Source: Dechloromonas sp. H13 (GTDB taxonomy: Bacteria; Pseudomonadota; Gammaproteobacteria; Burkholderiales; Rhodocyclaceae). From it: a stretch of 64,000 nucleotides of DNA. Below, piece after piece: positions 10,217-19,842 of the stretch (positions are counted from its first letter, which is position 1; every line of letters starts with the position of its first letter). The position numbers and the translations under genes were made by a program. The stretch is from NCBI RefSeq assembly GCF_009469615.1, contig NZ_SSXX01000004.1, forward strand, positions 1 to 64,000. The letters run 5' to 3'. Under the pieces are notes generated by a model. That model was not told the DNA's origin. It ran no database searches and was given only the letters and a program-made list of their open reading frames with translations.

Positions 10217-10262
10217 GAAATCGGGGACGGGCCACGGTTTTTCCCAATTATGGCCCCCAACC
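10217..10262 (+). repeat. REP/RAYT-like terminal sequence remnant
   Basis: The stretch contains AAATCGGGGACGGGCCACGG followed by a T-run and TTCCCAATTATGG. From memory this resembles the sequence flanking REP-associated tyrosine transposase genes in several betaproteobacteria (a GGGGACnGACCACGGTTTT pattern). No transposase is present here, so it would be a solo copy or remnant. The match was not computed. Confidence 0.4.
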
Positions 10263-10335
10263 TAGCCCAATCCCCTGTTAGTCGCGGTCGACCTCAAAAA
10301 AACAGTCCAAATTCGCTGGTCGGAAATTGTCGGCT

Positions 10336-10884
10336 TCAGCCTTTAAGCTTCAGCGGCAACCCCGCTGCAACCAGTGTCACCTGATCGCAAACGGCGGCGA
10401 CGCGCTGGTTGAGGCGTCCCTGCTCGTCGGCGAATATCCGTGACACCGGATGCATCGGCACGATGCCCCAGCCGACTTCATTGGACACCAGAATGATGTG
10501 GCCGGGCAGGGTGGGGAGCAGTTCGATCAGGGCGGTCGTTTCGCCCTGCAGCAACGGGCAGTCGATGGCCTCGCCGGCTTCGGCTTGTGCAGCCGCGCGG
10601 CCGGCGAAGAGCAGGTTGGACAGCCACAGCGTCAGGCAGTCGACCAGCACGCAGGCATCCGGCGCGGCCAGTTCGCGCAGTCTGGCGGCCAGTTCCAGCT
10701 TTTCTTCGGTGCAGCCCCAATCGCTCGGCCGCCGTTCGCGGTGGTGGGCAATGCGGCGCGCCATTTCGTTGTCGCAAGCTTCGGCGGTGGCCAGGTAGAT
10801 GACGCGCAGGCCGGATGCTGCCGCCCGTTTTTCGGCCAGCAGGCTTTTGCCCGAACGGGCGCCGCCAAGGATGAGTTCATTCAT
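10336..10884 (-). CDS. cobU: adenosylcobinamide kinase / guanylyltransferase CobU
   Basis: A 182-residue bifunctional enzyme that phosphorylates adenosylcobinamide and transfers GMP to it. The P-loop LILGGARSGKSLLAEKRA is at residues 4-21; further motifs are IYLATAEACDNEMARRIAHHRERRP (the nucleotidyl-accepting His region), CVLVDCLTLWLSNLL and LVSNEVGWGIVP. ATG at 10884 is chosen because it begins just before the P-loop. The gene is divergent from the cobalamin-riboswitch-led cobT run; its start is only 19 bases from the -35 of that promoter, and its own leader is too short to carry a riboswitch. Confidence 0.94.
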   Translation of the reverse strand: MNELILGGARSGKSLLAEKRAAASGLRVIYLATAEACDNEMARRIAHHRERRPSDWGCTEEKLELAARLRELAAPDACVLVDCLTLWLSNLLFAGRAAAQAEAGEAIDCPLLQGETTALIELLPTLPGHIILVSNEVGWGIVPMHPVSRIFADEQGRLNQRVAAVCDQVTLVAAGLPLKLKG

Positions 10885-10902
10885 GGCCGGCACTTTAGGT
10901 GA

Positions 10903-10931
10903 TTGCGCGGCTTCCCGGCAAGCCGGATAAT
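10903..10931 (+). promoter_or_regulatory. sigma70-like promoter for the cobT riboswitch transcript
   Basis: TTGCGC (10903-10908), a 17-base spacer and GATAAT (10926-10931). The predicted start falls near 10938, exactly where the riboswitch P1 stem begins. Confidence 0.6.
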
Positions 10932-10937
10932 CCGCCC

Positions 10938-11092
10938 CGATTCGATGAAACGGAACCCGGTGGCGAGATTTTCTCCATTCCGGGGCGGGCCCGCCGCTGT
11001 AATCGGGGACGGCTGTCGCAGGATGCCACTGGTGCAAGCCGGGAAGGCGTGGCAGGCCGGACGATCCGAGAGCCAGAAGACGTATCGAATCG
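10938..11092 (+). promoter_or_regulatory. cobalamin (AdoCbl-type) riboswitch upstream of cobT
   Basis: A P1 stem of CGATTCGAT (10938-10946) and ATCGAATCG (11084-11092) encloses the conserved cobalamin riboswitch elements: GGAACCCGGTG, CGGGGCGGGCCCGCCGCTGT, AGGATGCCACTGG, GCCGGGAAGGCG, and the B12 box AGCCAGAAGACG. Such RNAs bind adenosylcobalamin or related cobamides and shut off downstream expression. A terminator hairpin follows before cobT, which points to transcriptional attenuation of cobT-cobS and perhaps the genes after them. Confidence 0.93.
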
Positions 11093-11112
11093 GTTCAGGG
11101 AGCCTGTGGACA

Positions 11113-11167
11113 GGGCTTCGCGGTCGCGTTCGCTGAACGCCGCCGCGAGGCCCTTTTGCGTTTTTTG
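11113..11167 (+). terminator. intrinsic terminator between cobalamin riboswitch and cobT
   Basis: GGGCTTCGCGG (11113-11123) pairs with CCGCGAGGCCC (11143-11153) with one wobble pair, followed by TTTTGCGTTTTTTG. It is placed as the riboswitch expression platform, ending 15 bases before the cobT ATG. Confidence 0.75.
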
Positions 11168-11181
11168 ACGGGAAGAATCGG

Positions 11182-12231
11182 ATGCATTCCAGTTTCGACA
11201 TCACCGCCCCCGATCAGGGGTTGGCCGCTGCCTTGCAGCACAAGATCGACCAGAAGACCAAGCCGCTCGGCGCGCTCGGCCAACTCGAACAGGTCGCCAA
11301 AAAAATCGGCCTGATCCAGCAGCGCCTCGATCCCGAGTTCGACCAGCCGCATCTGCTGGTTTTTGCCGGCGACCATGGCGCGGCCAAGGCCGGCGTTTCG
11401 GCCTACCCGCAGGACGTGACCTGGCAGATGGTCGAGAATTTTCTCGCTGGCGGCGCCGCGATCAATGTGTTCGCGCGGCAGAACGAGATGCATCTGGCGA
11501 TCATCGATGCCGGCGTGGCGCACGATTTCGGCCGCCGCAACGGGCTGATCGACGCCAAGGTGGCGCCCGGTACGGCCAACTACATCGAAGAACCGGCGAT
11601 GACCGCCGAACAATGCGCCCAGGCCATCGCGCGCGGCGCGGAAATCAGCCGTAATCTCGCGAGCAACCGTTGCAATCTGGTCGGCTTCGGCGAAATGGGC
11701 ATCGGCAACACCGCCGCCGCCTCGCTGCTCACCCATTGCCTGACCGGCACGCCGCTCACCGACTGCATCGGGCGCGGCACCGGGCTGGACGATGTCGGGC
11801 TGGCGCGCAAGCAGGCGCTGCTGGAACAGGCGCTGCAGCGCTATCGCAACGCCGGCGGCAACGATGAACCGCTGAACGTGCTGGCCGAGTTCGGCGGCTT
11901 CGAAATCGCCATGATGGTCGGTGCCATGCTGGGTGCGGCGGAGGCGAAGATGACCCTGCTGATCGACGGCTTCATCGTCGGTTCGGCCGCCTTGACCGCC
12001 GCCCGGCTGGCCCCGGCGCTGCTCGACTACTGCGTCTTTTGCCATCGCTCGGCCGAGCCGGGCCACGCGGCGCAATTACGGGCACTGGACGTCGAACCGC
12101 TGCTCGACCTCGGCCTGCGCCTCGGCGAAGGCACCGGGGCGGCGCTGGCTTACCCGCTGGTGCGGGCGGCGCTGGGTTTCCTCAACGACATGGCCAGCTT
12201 CGAGTCGGCCGGGGTGTCGGAAAAAGCCTGA
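11182..12231 (+). CDS. cobT: nicotinate-nucleotide:dimethylbenzimidazole phosphoribosyltransferase CobT
   Basis: A 349-residue enzyme that converts dimethylbenzimidazole and nicotinate mononucleotide to alpha-ribazole phosphate. Landmarks are [12 protein letters not shown] (residues 26-37), [46 protein letters not shown] and the catalytic Glu in [16 protein letters not shown] near residue 317. The length is typical for the family. It is the first gene behind the cobalamin riboswitch and terminator, and its stop overlaps the cobS start (TGATG). Together with BluB, this indicates that the cell makes B12 with dimethylbenzimidazole as lower ligand. Confidence 0.95.
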   Translation: MHSSFDITAPDQGLAAALQHKIDQKTKPLGALGQLEQVAKKIGLIQQRLDPEFDQPHLLVFAGDHGAAKAGVSAYPQDVTWQMVENFLAGGAAINVFARQNEMHLAIIDAGVAHDFGRRNGLIDAKVAPGTANYIEEPAMTAEQCAQAIARGAEISRNLASNRCNLVGFGEMGIGNTAAASLLTHCLTGTPLTDCIGRGTGLDDVGLARKQALLEQALQRYRNAGGNDEPLNVLAEFGGFEIAMMVGAMLGAAEAKMTLLIDGFIVGSAALTAARLAPALLDYCVFCHRSAEPGHAAQLRALDVEPLLDLGLRLGEGTGAALAYPLVRAALGFLNDMASFESAGVSEKA

Positions 12232-13004
12232 TGCTCCGCCGCGAGCTGGAATATTTCTTCGGCGCCGTCCGCTTCTTCACCCGCCTGCCGGTGCCGGGCT
12301 GGGTCGGGCATTCGGCGGAGGCGCTGAACCGCTCGGCGCGCTACTTCCCGGCGGTCGGCCTGCTGGTCGGCAGCATCGGCGCGCTGGTCTTCCTTGGCGC
12401 CATGCAGTTGTGGCCGCAGCCGGTCGCCGTGCTGCTGTCGATGGCGGCGACCATTTACGCCACCGGCGCCTTCCACGAAGACGGTTTGTCGGACACGGTG
12501 GACGGCCTCGGCGGCGGCTGGGAGAAGCTGCGCATCCTGGAAATCATGAAGGATTCGCGGGTCGGCAGTTACGGCGTGGTGGCGATGGTGCTGGCGCTGC
12601 TCGGCAAATTCACGCTGCTGAGTGCGCTCGATGCGACGCTGGTTCCTTACGCGCTGCTGGCCGGCCATGCGCTGTCGCGCTTCTGCGCGACGGTGTTGTT
12701 GGCGGCGATGGATTACGTGCGCGAAGACCTGCTGGCCAAGGCCAAGCCGCTGGCGACCCGCCTGTCGATGGCCGAAATGGCGCTGGCGGCGGGCTTCGCG
12801 CTCGCCGCGCTGGCCCTGCTGCCGCTGGAAAAGGCCATTGCCGGCGGTGCGCTGGCGGCCGCGGCCACCCTCTGGCTGGCCGCCAAATTCCGGCGCTGGC
12901 TCGGCGGCTACACCGGCGACTGCCTGGGCGCCGTGCAGCAGGCTAGCGAGATCGCGTTCTACCTCGGCGTACTCGTCCACCTGCCGACGGCCGTGTCGGG
13001 CTAA
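12231..13004 (+). CDS. cobS: adenosylcobinamide-GDP ribazoletransferase (cobalamin synthase) CobS
   Basis: A 257-residue polytopic inner-membrane enzyme that joins adenosylcobinamide-GDP to alpha-ribazole (phosphate), the last assembly step of the coenzyme. It has the family motifs FFTRLPVP near the N-terminus, ATGAFHEDGLSDTVDGLGGG (the acidic, metal-binding segment, about residues 78-97), MKDSRVGSYG and a C-terminal GGYTGDCLGAVQQASEIAFYL. Several hydrophobic helices lie between these. It is translationally coupled to cobT. Confidence 0.95.
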   Translation: MLRRELEYFFGAVRFFTRLPVPGWVGHSAEALNRSARYFPAVGLLVGSIGALVFLGAMQLWPQPVAVLLSMAATIYATGAFHEDGLSDTVDGLGGGWEKLRILEIMKDSRVGSYGVVAMVLALLGKFTLLSALDATLVPYALLAGHALSRFCATVLLAAMDYVREDLLAKAKPLATRLSMAEMALAAGFALAALALLPLEKAIAGGALAAAATLWLAAKFRRWLGGYTGDCLGAVQQASEIAFYLGVLVHLPTAVSG

Positions 13005-13037
13005 GCTTCGACCTGTTCCCTTTCTGGTCCGAAGCGC

Positions 13038-13637
13038 ATGGAAAAGCCCGACGCCCCCTCTACCGGGAAGAACCGCGATCCCATTCTCGCGGTGCTGCGC
13101 GAAGCCTTCGCCGACCGGCGCCGCGTGCTGGAGATCGGCAGCGGCACCGGCCAGCACGCCATCTATTTCGCCGAACGCCTGCCGCACCTCGTCTGGCAGA
13201 CCTCGGACCGCCCCGATTTCCTGCCCGGCATCCGCGCCTGGCTGGACGACGCGGCGCTGACCAACGTCCTGCCGCCGTTCGTCTTCGACGTCCTTGGCGC
13301 ATGGCCGAGCGGGCGCTATGACGCGGTCTATAGCGCCAACACCCTGCACATCATGCCCTGGGATGCCGTCGCGGCGCTGTTCGCGGGGCTCCCCGGCATC
13401 CTTGAACCGGGTGGCCTCCTGCTGATCTACGGCCCGTTCAACGTCGACGGCCAATTCACCAGCGCGAGCAACGCGGCCTTCGACCAAGCGCTCAGGGAGA
13501 AAGCGCCGCATAAGGGGATTCGCGATGTCGGGGCGGTGGACGCGCTGGCCCGGCAGGCTGGGCTGGCCCTGATCGAGAACCGCGCGATGCCGTCGAACAA
13601 CCGTTGTCTGCTATGGCGGCGGCTCGGCGTCGGGTAA
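13038..13637 (+). CDS. DUF938-family SAM-dependent methyltransferase-like protein
   Basis: A 199-residue class I methyltransferase-fold protein. The SAM-binding motif RVLEIGSGTGQHAIYFAERL is near residues 29-48, followed by VWQTSDRPDFLPGI, YDAVYSANTLHIMPWDAV and GGLLLIYGPFNVDGQFTSASNAAFD. These are typical of the DUF938 family, whose substrate is not established. It lies 33 bases after cobS in the same direction. Whether it has any link to cobamide metabolism is unknown. Confidence 0.8.
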   Translation: MEKPDAPSTGKNRDPILAVLREAFADRRRVLEIGSGTGQHAIYFAERLPHLVWQTSDRPDFLPGIRAWLDDAALTNVLPPFVFDVLGAWPSGRYDAVYSANTLHIMPWDAVAALFAGLPGILEPGGLLLIYGPFNVDGQFTSASNAAFDQALREKAPHKGIRDVGAVDALARQAGLALIENRAMPSNNRCLLWRRLGVG

Positions 13638-13701
13638 TGATGTTCCGGGGTGGCGGCGGCGACGTATTATTGGCACGCCATTCCTTCGCGGAGCGCCCGC
13701 C

Positions 13702-14157
13702 ATGAATCCAATCCTCCTGTTGCTCCATCTTGCCGGTGTCATCATCTGGGTCGGCGGCATGTTCTTCGCGCACTTCTGCCTGAGGCCGGTGGCCGCCGCG
13801 CAGTTGCCACCTGCACAGCGTCTGCCCTTGCTGGCGGCGGTGCTTGGGCGCTTTTTTCGGGCGGTGGCAGCAAGCGTCGTCGCTATCCTGCTCTCCGGGT
13901 TTGCCGGCATGATGGTGACCGGCTTCGCGCGGGCACCACTGCACTGGCACGCGATGGCCGGGATCGGCCTGGTCATGATGGCCATCTTCGGCATCGTCCA
14001 CCACCGGTACTATCCGCGCCTCAAGGTCGGGGTCGGGCGTCAGGACTGGCCGGCCGCCGGGGCGGCGCTGAACCGCATCCGCCAGCTGGTGGCGTTGAAT
14101 CTGCTGCTCGGCGGGCTGACGCTCTGCGTCGCGACGCTCGGCGGCCATTTCGGCTGA
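13702..14157 (+). CDS. CopD-like integral membrane protein
   Basis: A 151-residue protein with four hydrophobic segments. It begins NPILLLLHLAGVIIWVGGMFF, the HxxGxxxWxGG pattern seen in CopD and related heme- or metal-associated membrane families, and has conserved-looking His residues in HWHAMAGIGLVMMAIFGIVHH. The function of such stand-alone short CopD-like proteins is not settled; copper or heme binding is possible. It sits between the DUF938 gene and the cobC phosphatase gene, and nothing visible ties it to cobamide synthesis. Confidence 0.7.
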   Translation: MNPILLLLHLAGVIIWVGGMFFAHFCLRPVAAAQLPPAQRLPLLAAVLGRFFRAVAASVVAILLSGFAGMMVTGFARAPLHWHAMAGIGLVMMAIFGIVHHRYYPRLKVGVGRQDWPAAGAALNRIRQLVALNLLLGGLTLCVATLGGHFG

Positions 14158-14169
14158 GCCGGCATCCGC

Positions 14170-14682
14170 TTGATCCTCCATCTCGTCCGCCATCCGAAGC
14201 CGCGGGTCGCGCCGGGTATCTGCTACGGTCGACTCGATCTGGAGGCCGAAAATGCCGGGGCGGTCGCGGCGCGGCTGCGCGCTGAACTGCCGCCGGAGCT
14301 GCCGGTGTGGAGCAGCCCGCTGCGCCGATGCCGGTCGCTGGCGGAACTGCTGCACCCACTGCCGGTCCTCGATGAACGCCTGACCGAAATGGATTTCGGC
14401 CGCTGGGAAGGTCGACCGTGGGACGCCATTCCGCGTGCCGAACTCGATGCCTGGGCAGCCGATGTCGCCGGCTACGCGCCGCCGGGCGGAGAATCGCCGC
14501 GCCTGCTGCAGGCGCGGGCGCTCGCTTTCGTCGCCGGGCTGACGGTGCCGGAGGCGGTGATCGTCACCCACGCCGGGGTCATCCGCACCCTGCTGGCGCA
14601 CTGGCAGGGGCTGCCGCCGCAGCGGTGGACGGAACTGAGCTTTGCCTGCGGTTCCTGCACGCGGGTCGAGGTCCCCCGGTAA
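14170..14682 (+). CDS. cobC: alpha-ribazole phosphatase-like histidine phosphatase (CobC)
   Basis: A 170-residue histidine phosphatase. The phosphohistidine motif is LVRHPKP at residues 5-11 (RHP instead of the usual RHG), with SSPLRRCRSLAELL, the acid residue region LTEMDFGRWEGRPWD and the second His in AVIVTHAGVIRTLL. In this context, after cobT-cobS, it most likely removes the phosphate from alpha-ribazole phosphate or adenosylcobalamin phosphate. The start is read as TTG at 14170 because no ATG or GTG precedes the motif; ribosome binding looks weak. The next gene starts 1 base after its stop. Confidence 0.82.
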   Translation: MILHLVRHPKPRVAPGICYGRLDLEAENAGAVAARLRAELPPELPVWSSPLRRCRSLAELLHPLPVLDERLTEMDFGRWEGRPWDAIPRAELDAWAADVAGYAPPGGESPRLLQARALAFVAGLTVPEAVIVTHAGVIRTLLAHWQGLPPQRWTELSFACGSCTRVEVPR

Positions 14683-14683
14683 A

Positions 14684-15790
14684 ATGGCGGGCATGGAAGC
14701 CTTCAACCCCTTGCGCGACGCGGTGCCGCCGGGCGAAATCCGCCGCGCGCTGGTCATCAAGCTGCGCCATCACGGCGACGTGCTGGTCAGTTCGCCGGTC
14801 TTCTCGGTGCTCAAGGCGCACGCGCCGCAGGCCGAGATCGACGCGCTGGTCTATGCCGATACGGCCGAGATGCTGACGCTGCACCCGGCGATCGCCAACG
14901 TGCATACCATCGACCGCAAGTGGAAACAGCTCGGCCTCGTCGGCCAGGCGCAGGCCGAACTGGCGCTCTACCGCACGCTGCAGGCGCGCGACTACGACCT
15001 CGTCATCCACCTGACCGAGCACTGGCGCGGCGCCTGGCTGTGCCGTCTGCTACGGCCGCGCTGGGCGGTCGGGCCGAAGATCGACGGGCGCGGCAAGCGT
15101 TGGCAGCGCAGCTTCACCCACCTGCAGGGGGCGCCGCGCAATGCGCTGCGCCACATGGTCGAGGCCAATCTCGACGCCTTGCGCCGGATCGGCATCCAGC
15201 CGGCGCCGGAGGAGCGGCGCATGACGCTGGTGCCGGGGGCGCCGGCGACGGCCAGCGTGTCGGTGCACCTGCAGGGTTTCGGGCTGCGCGGCGGCGATTT
15301 CATCCACATCCATCCGGCGTCGCGCTGGTTCTTCAAGTGCTGGCCGGCCGAGCGGATGGCTGCCCTGGTTGCCCGCCTGCAGGCCGCAGGCCATGCCGTG
15401 GTGCTGACCGCGGCGCCAAGCCGTGACGAGCAGGCGATGGTCGACGCCATTCAGGCGCGCCTCGCGCAACCGGCGGTCAGCCTGGCGGGCCGGCTGTCGC
15501 TGAAGGAACTGGCGGCGCTGACGCAGGCGGCGCGGCTTTTCGTCGGCGTCGATTCGGCGCCGATGCACATCGCCGCGGCGGTCGGCACGCCCGTGGTGGC
15601 GCTCTTCGGCCCCTCCGGCGACAAGCAGTGGGGGCCGTGGGGCGTGCCGTTCCGGGTGGTCGCCAGCCAGCAGCATCCCTGCCGGCCGTGCGGCATCGAC
15701 GGCTGCGGTGGCGGCAAGGTCAGCGACTGCCTGACCTCGCTGACCGTCGACACGGTGCTGGCGGCCGTGTACGAACTGCTCGCCCCTTGA
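14684..15790 (+). CDS. waaQ: lipopolysaccharide heptosyltransferase III-like (WaaQ/RfaQ type, GT9)
   Basis: A 368-residue GT9 enzyme. The N-terminal domain has RALVIKLRHHGDVLVSSPVFSVLKAHAP. The C-terminal nucleotide-sugar domain has FIHIHPASRWFFKCWPAERM and FVGVDSAPMHIAAAVGTPVVALFGPSGD, then WGPWGVPFRV and a Cys-rich segment HPCRPCGIDGCGG typical of WaaQ. These enzymes add heptose to the inner LPS core at the cytoplasmic face. ATG at 14684 (or a second at 14693) follows the cobC stop by 1 base. It opens the LPS gene run. Confidence 0.88.
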   Translation: MAGMEAFNPLRDAVPPGEIRRALVIKLRHHGDVLVSSPVFSVLKAHAPQAEIDALVYADTAEMLTLHPAIANVHTIDRKWKQLGLVGQAQAELALYRTLQARDYDLVIHLTEHWRGAWLCRLLRPRWAVGPKIDGRGKRWQRSFTHLQGAPRNALRHMVEANLDALRRIGIQPAPEERRMTLVPGAPATASVSVHLQGFGLRGGDFIHIHPASRWFFKCWPAERMAALVARLQAAGHAVVLTAAPSRDEQAMVDAIQARLAQPAVSLAGRLSLKELAALTQAARLFVGVDSAPMHIAAAVGTPVVALFGPSGDKQWGPWGVPFRVVASQQHPCRPCGIDGCGGGKVSDCLTSLTVDTVLAAVYELLAP

Positions 15791-16899
15791 AGATCGCCAT
15801 CATCCGCCAGCGCTACAACCCGTTCGGCGGGGCGGAGCGCTTCGTCGAGCGCGCCCTGGCCGGCCTCGAGCGCAGCGACATCGATGTGACGCTGATCACC
15901 CGGCGGTGGAACGGTCCTGCAGGAAGCTTCCATCGCCTGGTCTGCGATCCCTTCTTCATCGGCCGGACCTGGCGCGACACCGGGTTCGCGCGGGCGGCCT
16001 GCGCGGTGGTGCGCGACGGCGGCTTCGACCTTGTGCAGTCGCATGAAAAGGTCGCCTGCTGCGACATCTATCGCGCCGGCGATGGCCTCCATCGCGCCTG
16101 GCTCGAACGGCGGGCGCGACTGCTCGGCGGCGTGGCGCGCAGCGCGCTGGCGCTGAGTCCGTTCAACCGCTACACCCTGCGCGCCGAAAGCGAACTGTTC
16201 ACCAGCCCGCGCCTGCGCGCGGTGATCTGCATCTCGCAAATGGTGAAGCGGGAAATCCAGGAGCATTTCGGGCTCGACGACGCGCGCCTGCCGATCGTCT
16301 ATAACGGCATCGATCCGCAGGTCTATAACCCCGGTGTCCGGGCCCGGCGCCAGGAGGTGCGCCAGTCGCTGGGCGTTCCCGAGGACGTGCCGCTGTTTCT
16401 CTTCGTCGGTTCCGGCTACGAGCGCAAGGGGCTGGACCGCGCCCTGGCCGCCCTGCCGGCGAGCGCTTGGCTGCTGGTGGTCGGCAAGGACAAGCACGAA
16501 AAACGCTACCGGGCGCTCGCCGAACGCCTCGGCAACCTCGCCCGCGTGCGCTTTCTCGGCGCGCAGCCCGATGTCCGGGCGTTTTACGGCGCCGCCGACG
16601 CCTTCGTTTTCCCGACCCGTTACGAACCGTTCGGCAACGTGATCCTGGAGGCGATGGCCTGCGGCCTGCCGGTGGTGACAACGACCGATTGCGGCGGCGC
16701 CGACCTGATCGAACAGGGCGTCAGCGGCTACGTGCATGACGGGGAGGACCGGGACGCCCTGGTCGGGCACTTGGGCGCGCTCTGCGACCCGGCGCGCGCC
16801 GGCCGCCTCGGCGAGGCGGCGGCACGCGTCGCCGTCGGCTACGATCTCGAGGTCATGACGCGCCGCATGGTCGGCCTCTATCAGGGCCTGCTGGCCTGA
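15787..16899 (+). CDS. GT4 glycosyltransferase, WaaG-like LPS core enzyme
   Basis: A 370-residue GT4 (GT-B fold) protein. It begins KIAIIRQRYNPFGGAERFVERAL and has QSHEKVACCDIYRAGDGLHRAWLERRA, a segment characteristic of WaaG (LPS glucosyltransferase I), then CISQMVKREI, YNGIDPQVYNPG and the nucleotide-binding PTRYEPFGNVILEAMACGLPVV near residues 278-299. It should add the first outer-core hexose to the heptose region. The start is TTG at 15787, overlapping the previous stop by 4 bases (TTGA). The sugar used cannot be determined from sequence. Confidence 0.85.
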   Translation: MKIAIIRQRYNPFGGAERFVERALAGLERSDIDVTLITRRWNGPAGSFHRLVCDPFFIGRTWRDTGFARAACAVVRDGGFDLVQSHEKVACCDIYRAGDGLHRAWLERRARLLGGVARSALALSPFNRYTLRAESELFTSPRLRAVICISQMVKREIQEHFGLDDARLPIVYNGIDPQVYNPGVRARRQEVRQSLGVPEDVPLFLFVGSGYERKGLDRALAALPASAWLLVVGKDKHEKRYRALAERLGNLARVRFLGAQPDVRAFYGAADAFVFPTRYEPFGNVILEAMACGLPVVTTTDCGGADLIEQGVSGYVHDGEDRDALVGHLGALCDPARAGRLGEAAARVAVGYDLEVMTRRMVGLYQGLLA

Positions 16900-16987
16900 G
16901 CGCCGATGCCGAATCGTGCGGCCGGTCCGTGGGCCGCCCCGAGGCTGCGGGTATAATTCCACCCTTTAACTTTCCGCAGAACGCCCC

Positions 16988-18735
<1,748 letters not shown>

Positions 18736-18739
<4 letters not shown>

Positions 18740-19839
18740 GGATCCTGCACACCGAGGCGTCCTGCGGCTGGGGCGGGCAGGAAATCCGCATCCTGACCGA
18801 AGCGCGCGGCCTGATCGGGCGCGGGCATCGGGTCGAGCTGGTCTGCCCGGCCGAGGCCACCATCTTCGGCGCGGCGGCCGACTATGGGGTGCCGGTAAGG
18901 GCGCTGCCGATCGGCCGCAAGAACCTGCGCGGGCTGTTCGCCCTGCGCGCTTTCCTCGGCGCCGAGCGCTTCGACGTCGTCAATACCCACAGCTCGACCG
19001 ATTCCTGGCTGGCGGCGCTGGCCTGCCGGACGATCGCAGACGGGCCGCCGATCGTCCGCACCCGCCACCTGTCGACGCCGGTCAACCGCAGCCGGGGGAC
19101 GCGCTGGCTCTACGAGCGCGGGTGCGCCCACGTGGTGGTGACCGGCGAGGCGCTGAAGCGCCAGCTGGTCGCCGACAACGGTTTCCCGGAAGCACACATG
19201 ACCTCGGTGCCGACCGGCATCGACCTCCAGCGTTTTCATCCGCGCGACCGCAATGCCGCGCGGGCGGCGCTCGGGCTGCCGGCTGCTGCGGTCTACATCG
19301 GAATTCTGGCCACTTTGCGCGACTGGAAGGGGCACACCGTCCTCTTCGATGCGCTCGGCCACCTGCTCTCCGCGCGTCCCGAACTGCGCCTGCTGATCAT
19401 CGGCGACGGCCCCTACCGCGATCGCCTCGATGCCCGTGCCGCGGCGCTCGGCATCACCGACCGCATCGACTTCGTCGGCCACCGTAGCGACGCTGAACAA
19501 TGGCTGGCTGCCCTCGACGTCTTCGCCCTGCCGTCCTGGGGCGACGAAGGCGTCTCGCAGGCGCTGATGCAGGCGATGGCCTGCGCCCTGCCCATCGTCA
19601 CGACCCCGGTCGGCAGCCTGACCGAAGTGATCCACGACGGGCAGACCGGCCTGATCGTGCCGCCGCGCGATGCCGAAGCGCTGGCAACTGCGCTGGCCCG
19701 CCTGCTGGACGATCCAAAACTGGCCGCCGGCCTCGGCCAGGCGGCCCGGCAGTTGGCCGAGGCGCGCTGCGGCGAGGCGCTGATGCTCGACCGGATGGAA
19801 GCGATCTTCCGCCGCTTCGGGCGCCCCGGGGCAGGCTGA
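18736..19839 (+). CDS. GT4 family glycosyltransferase
   Basis: A 367-residue GT4 enzyme: RILHTEASCGWGGQEIRILTEARGL at the N-terminus, NTHSSTDSWLAAL, PTGIDLQRFHP, IGILATLRDWKGHTVL, LLIIGDGPYRDRLD and the nucleotide-sugar motif PSWGDEGVSQALMQAMACALPIV. The start is GTG at 18736, overlapping the msbA stop by 4 bases (GTGA). It lies between msbA and the amidotransferase in the LPS run, so it probably acts on core or O-antigen sugars. Donor and acceptor are unknown. Confidence 0.85.
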
Positions 19840-19842
19840 GCC

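Noticed and set aside
10990-11030. GTAATCGGGGACGGCTG inside the cobT leader, similar to the REP-like sequence near 10220
   Set aside because: It is part of the conserved cobalamin riboswitch core; the similarity is short and coincidental.
12150-13511. 453-codon minus-strand frame over cobS and the DUF938 gene
   Set aside because: Antisense to well-supported genes and of arginine-rich shadow composition.
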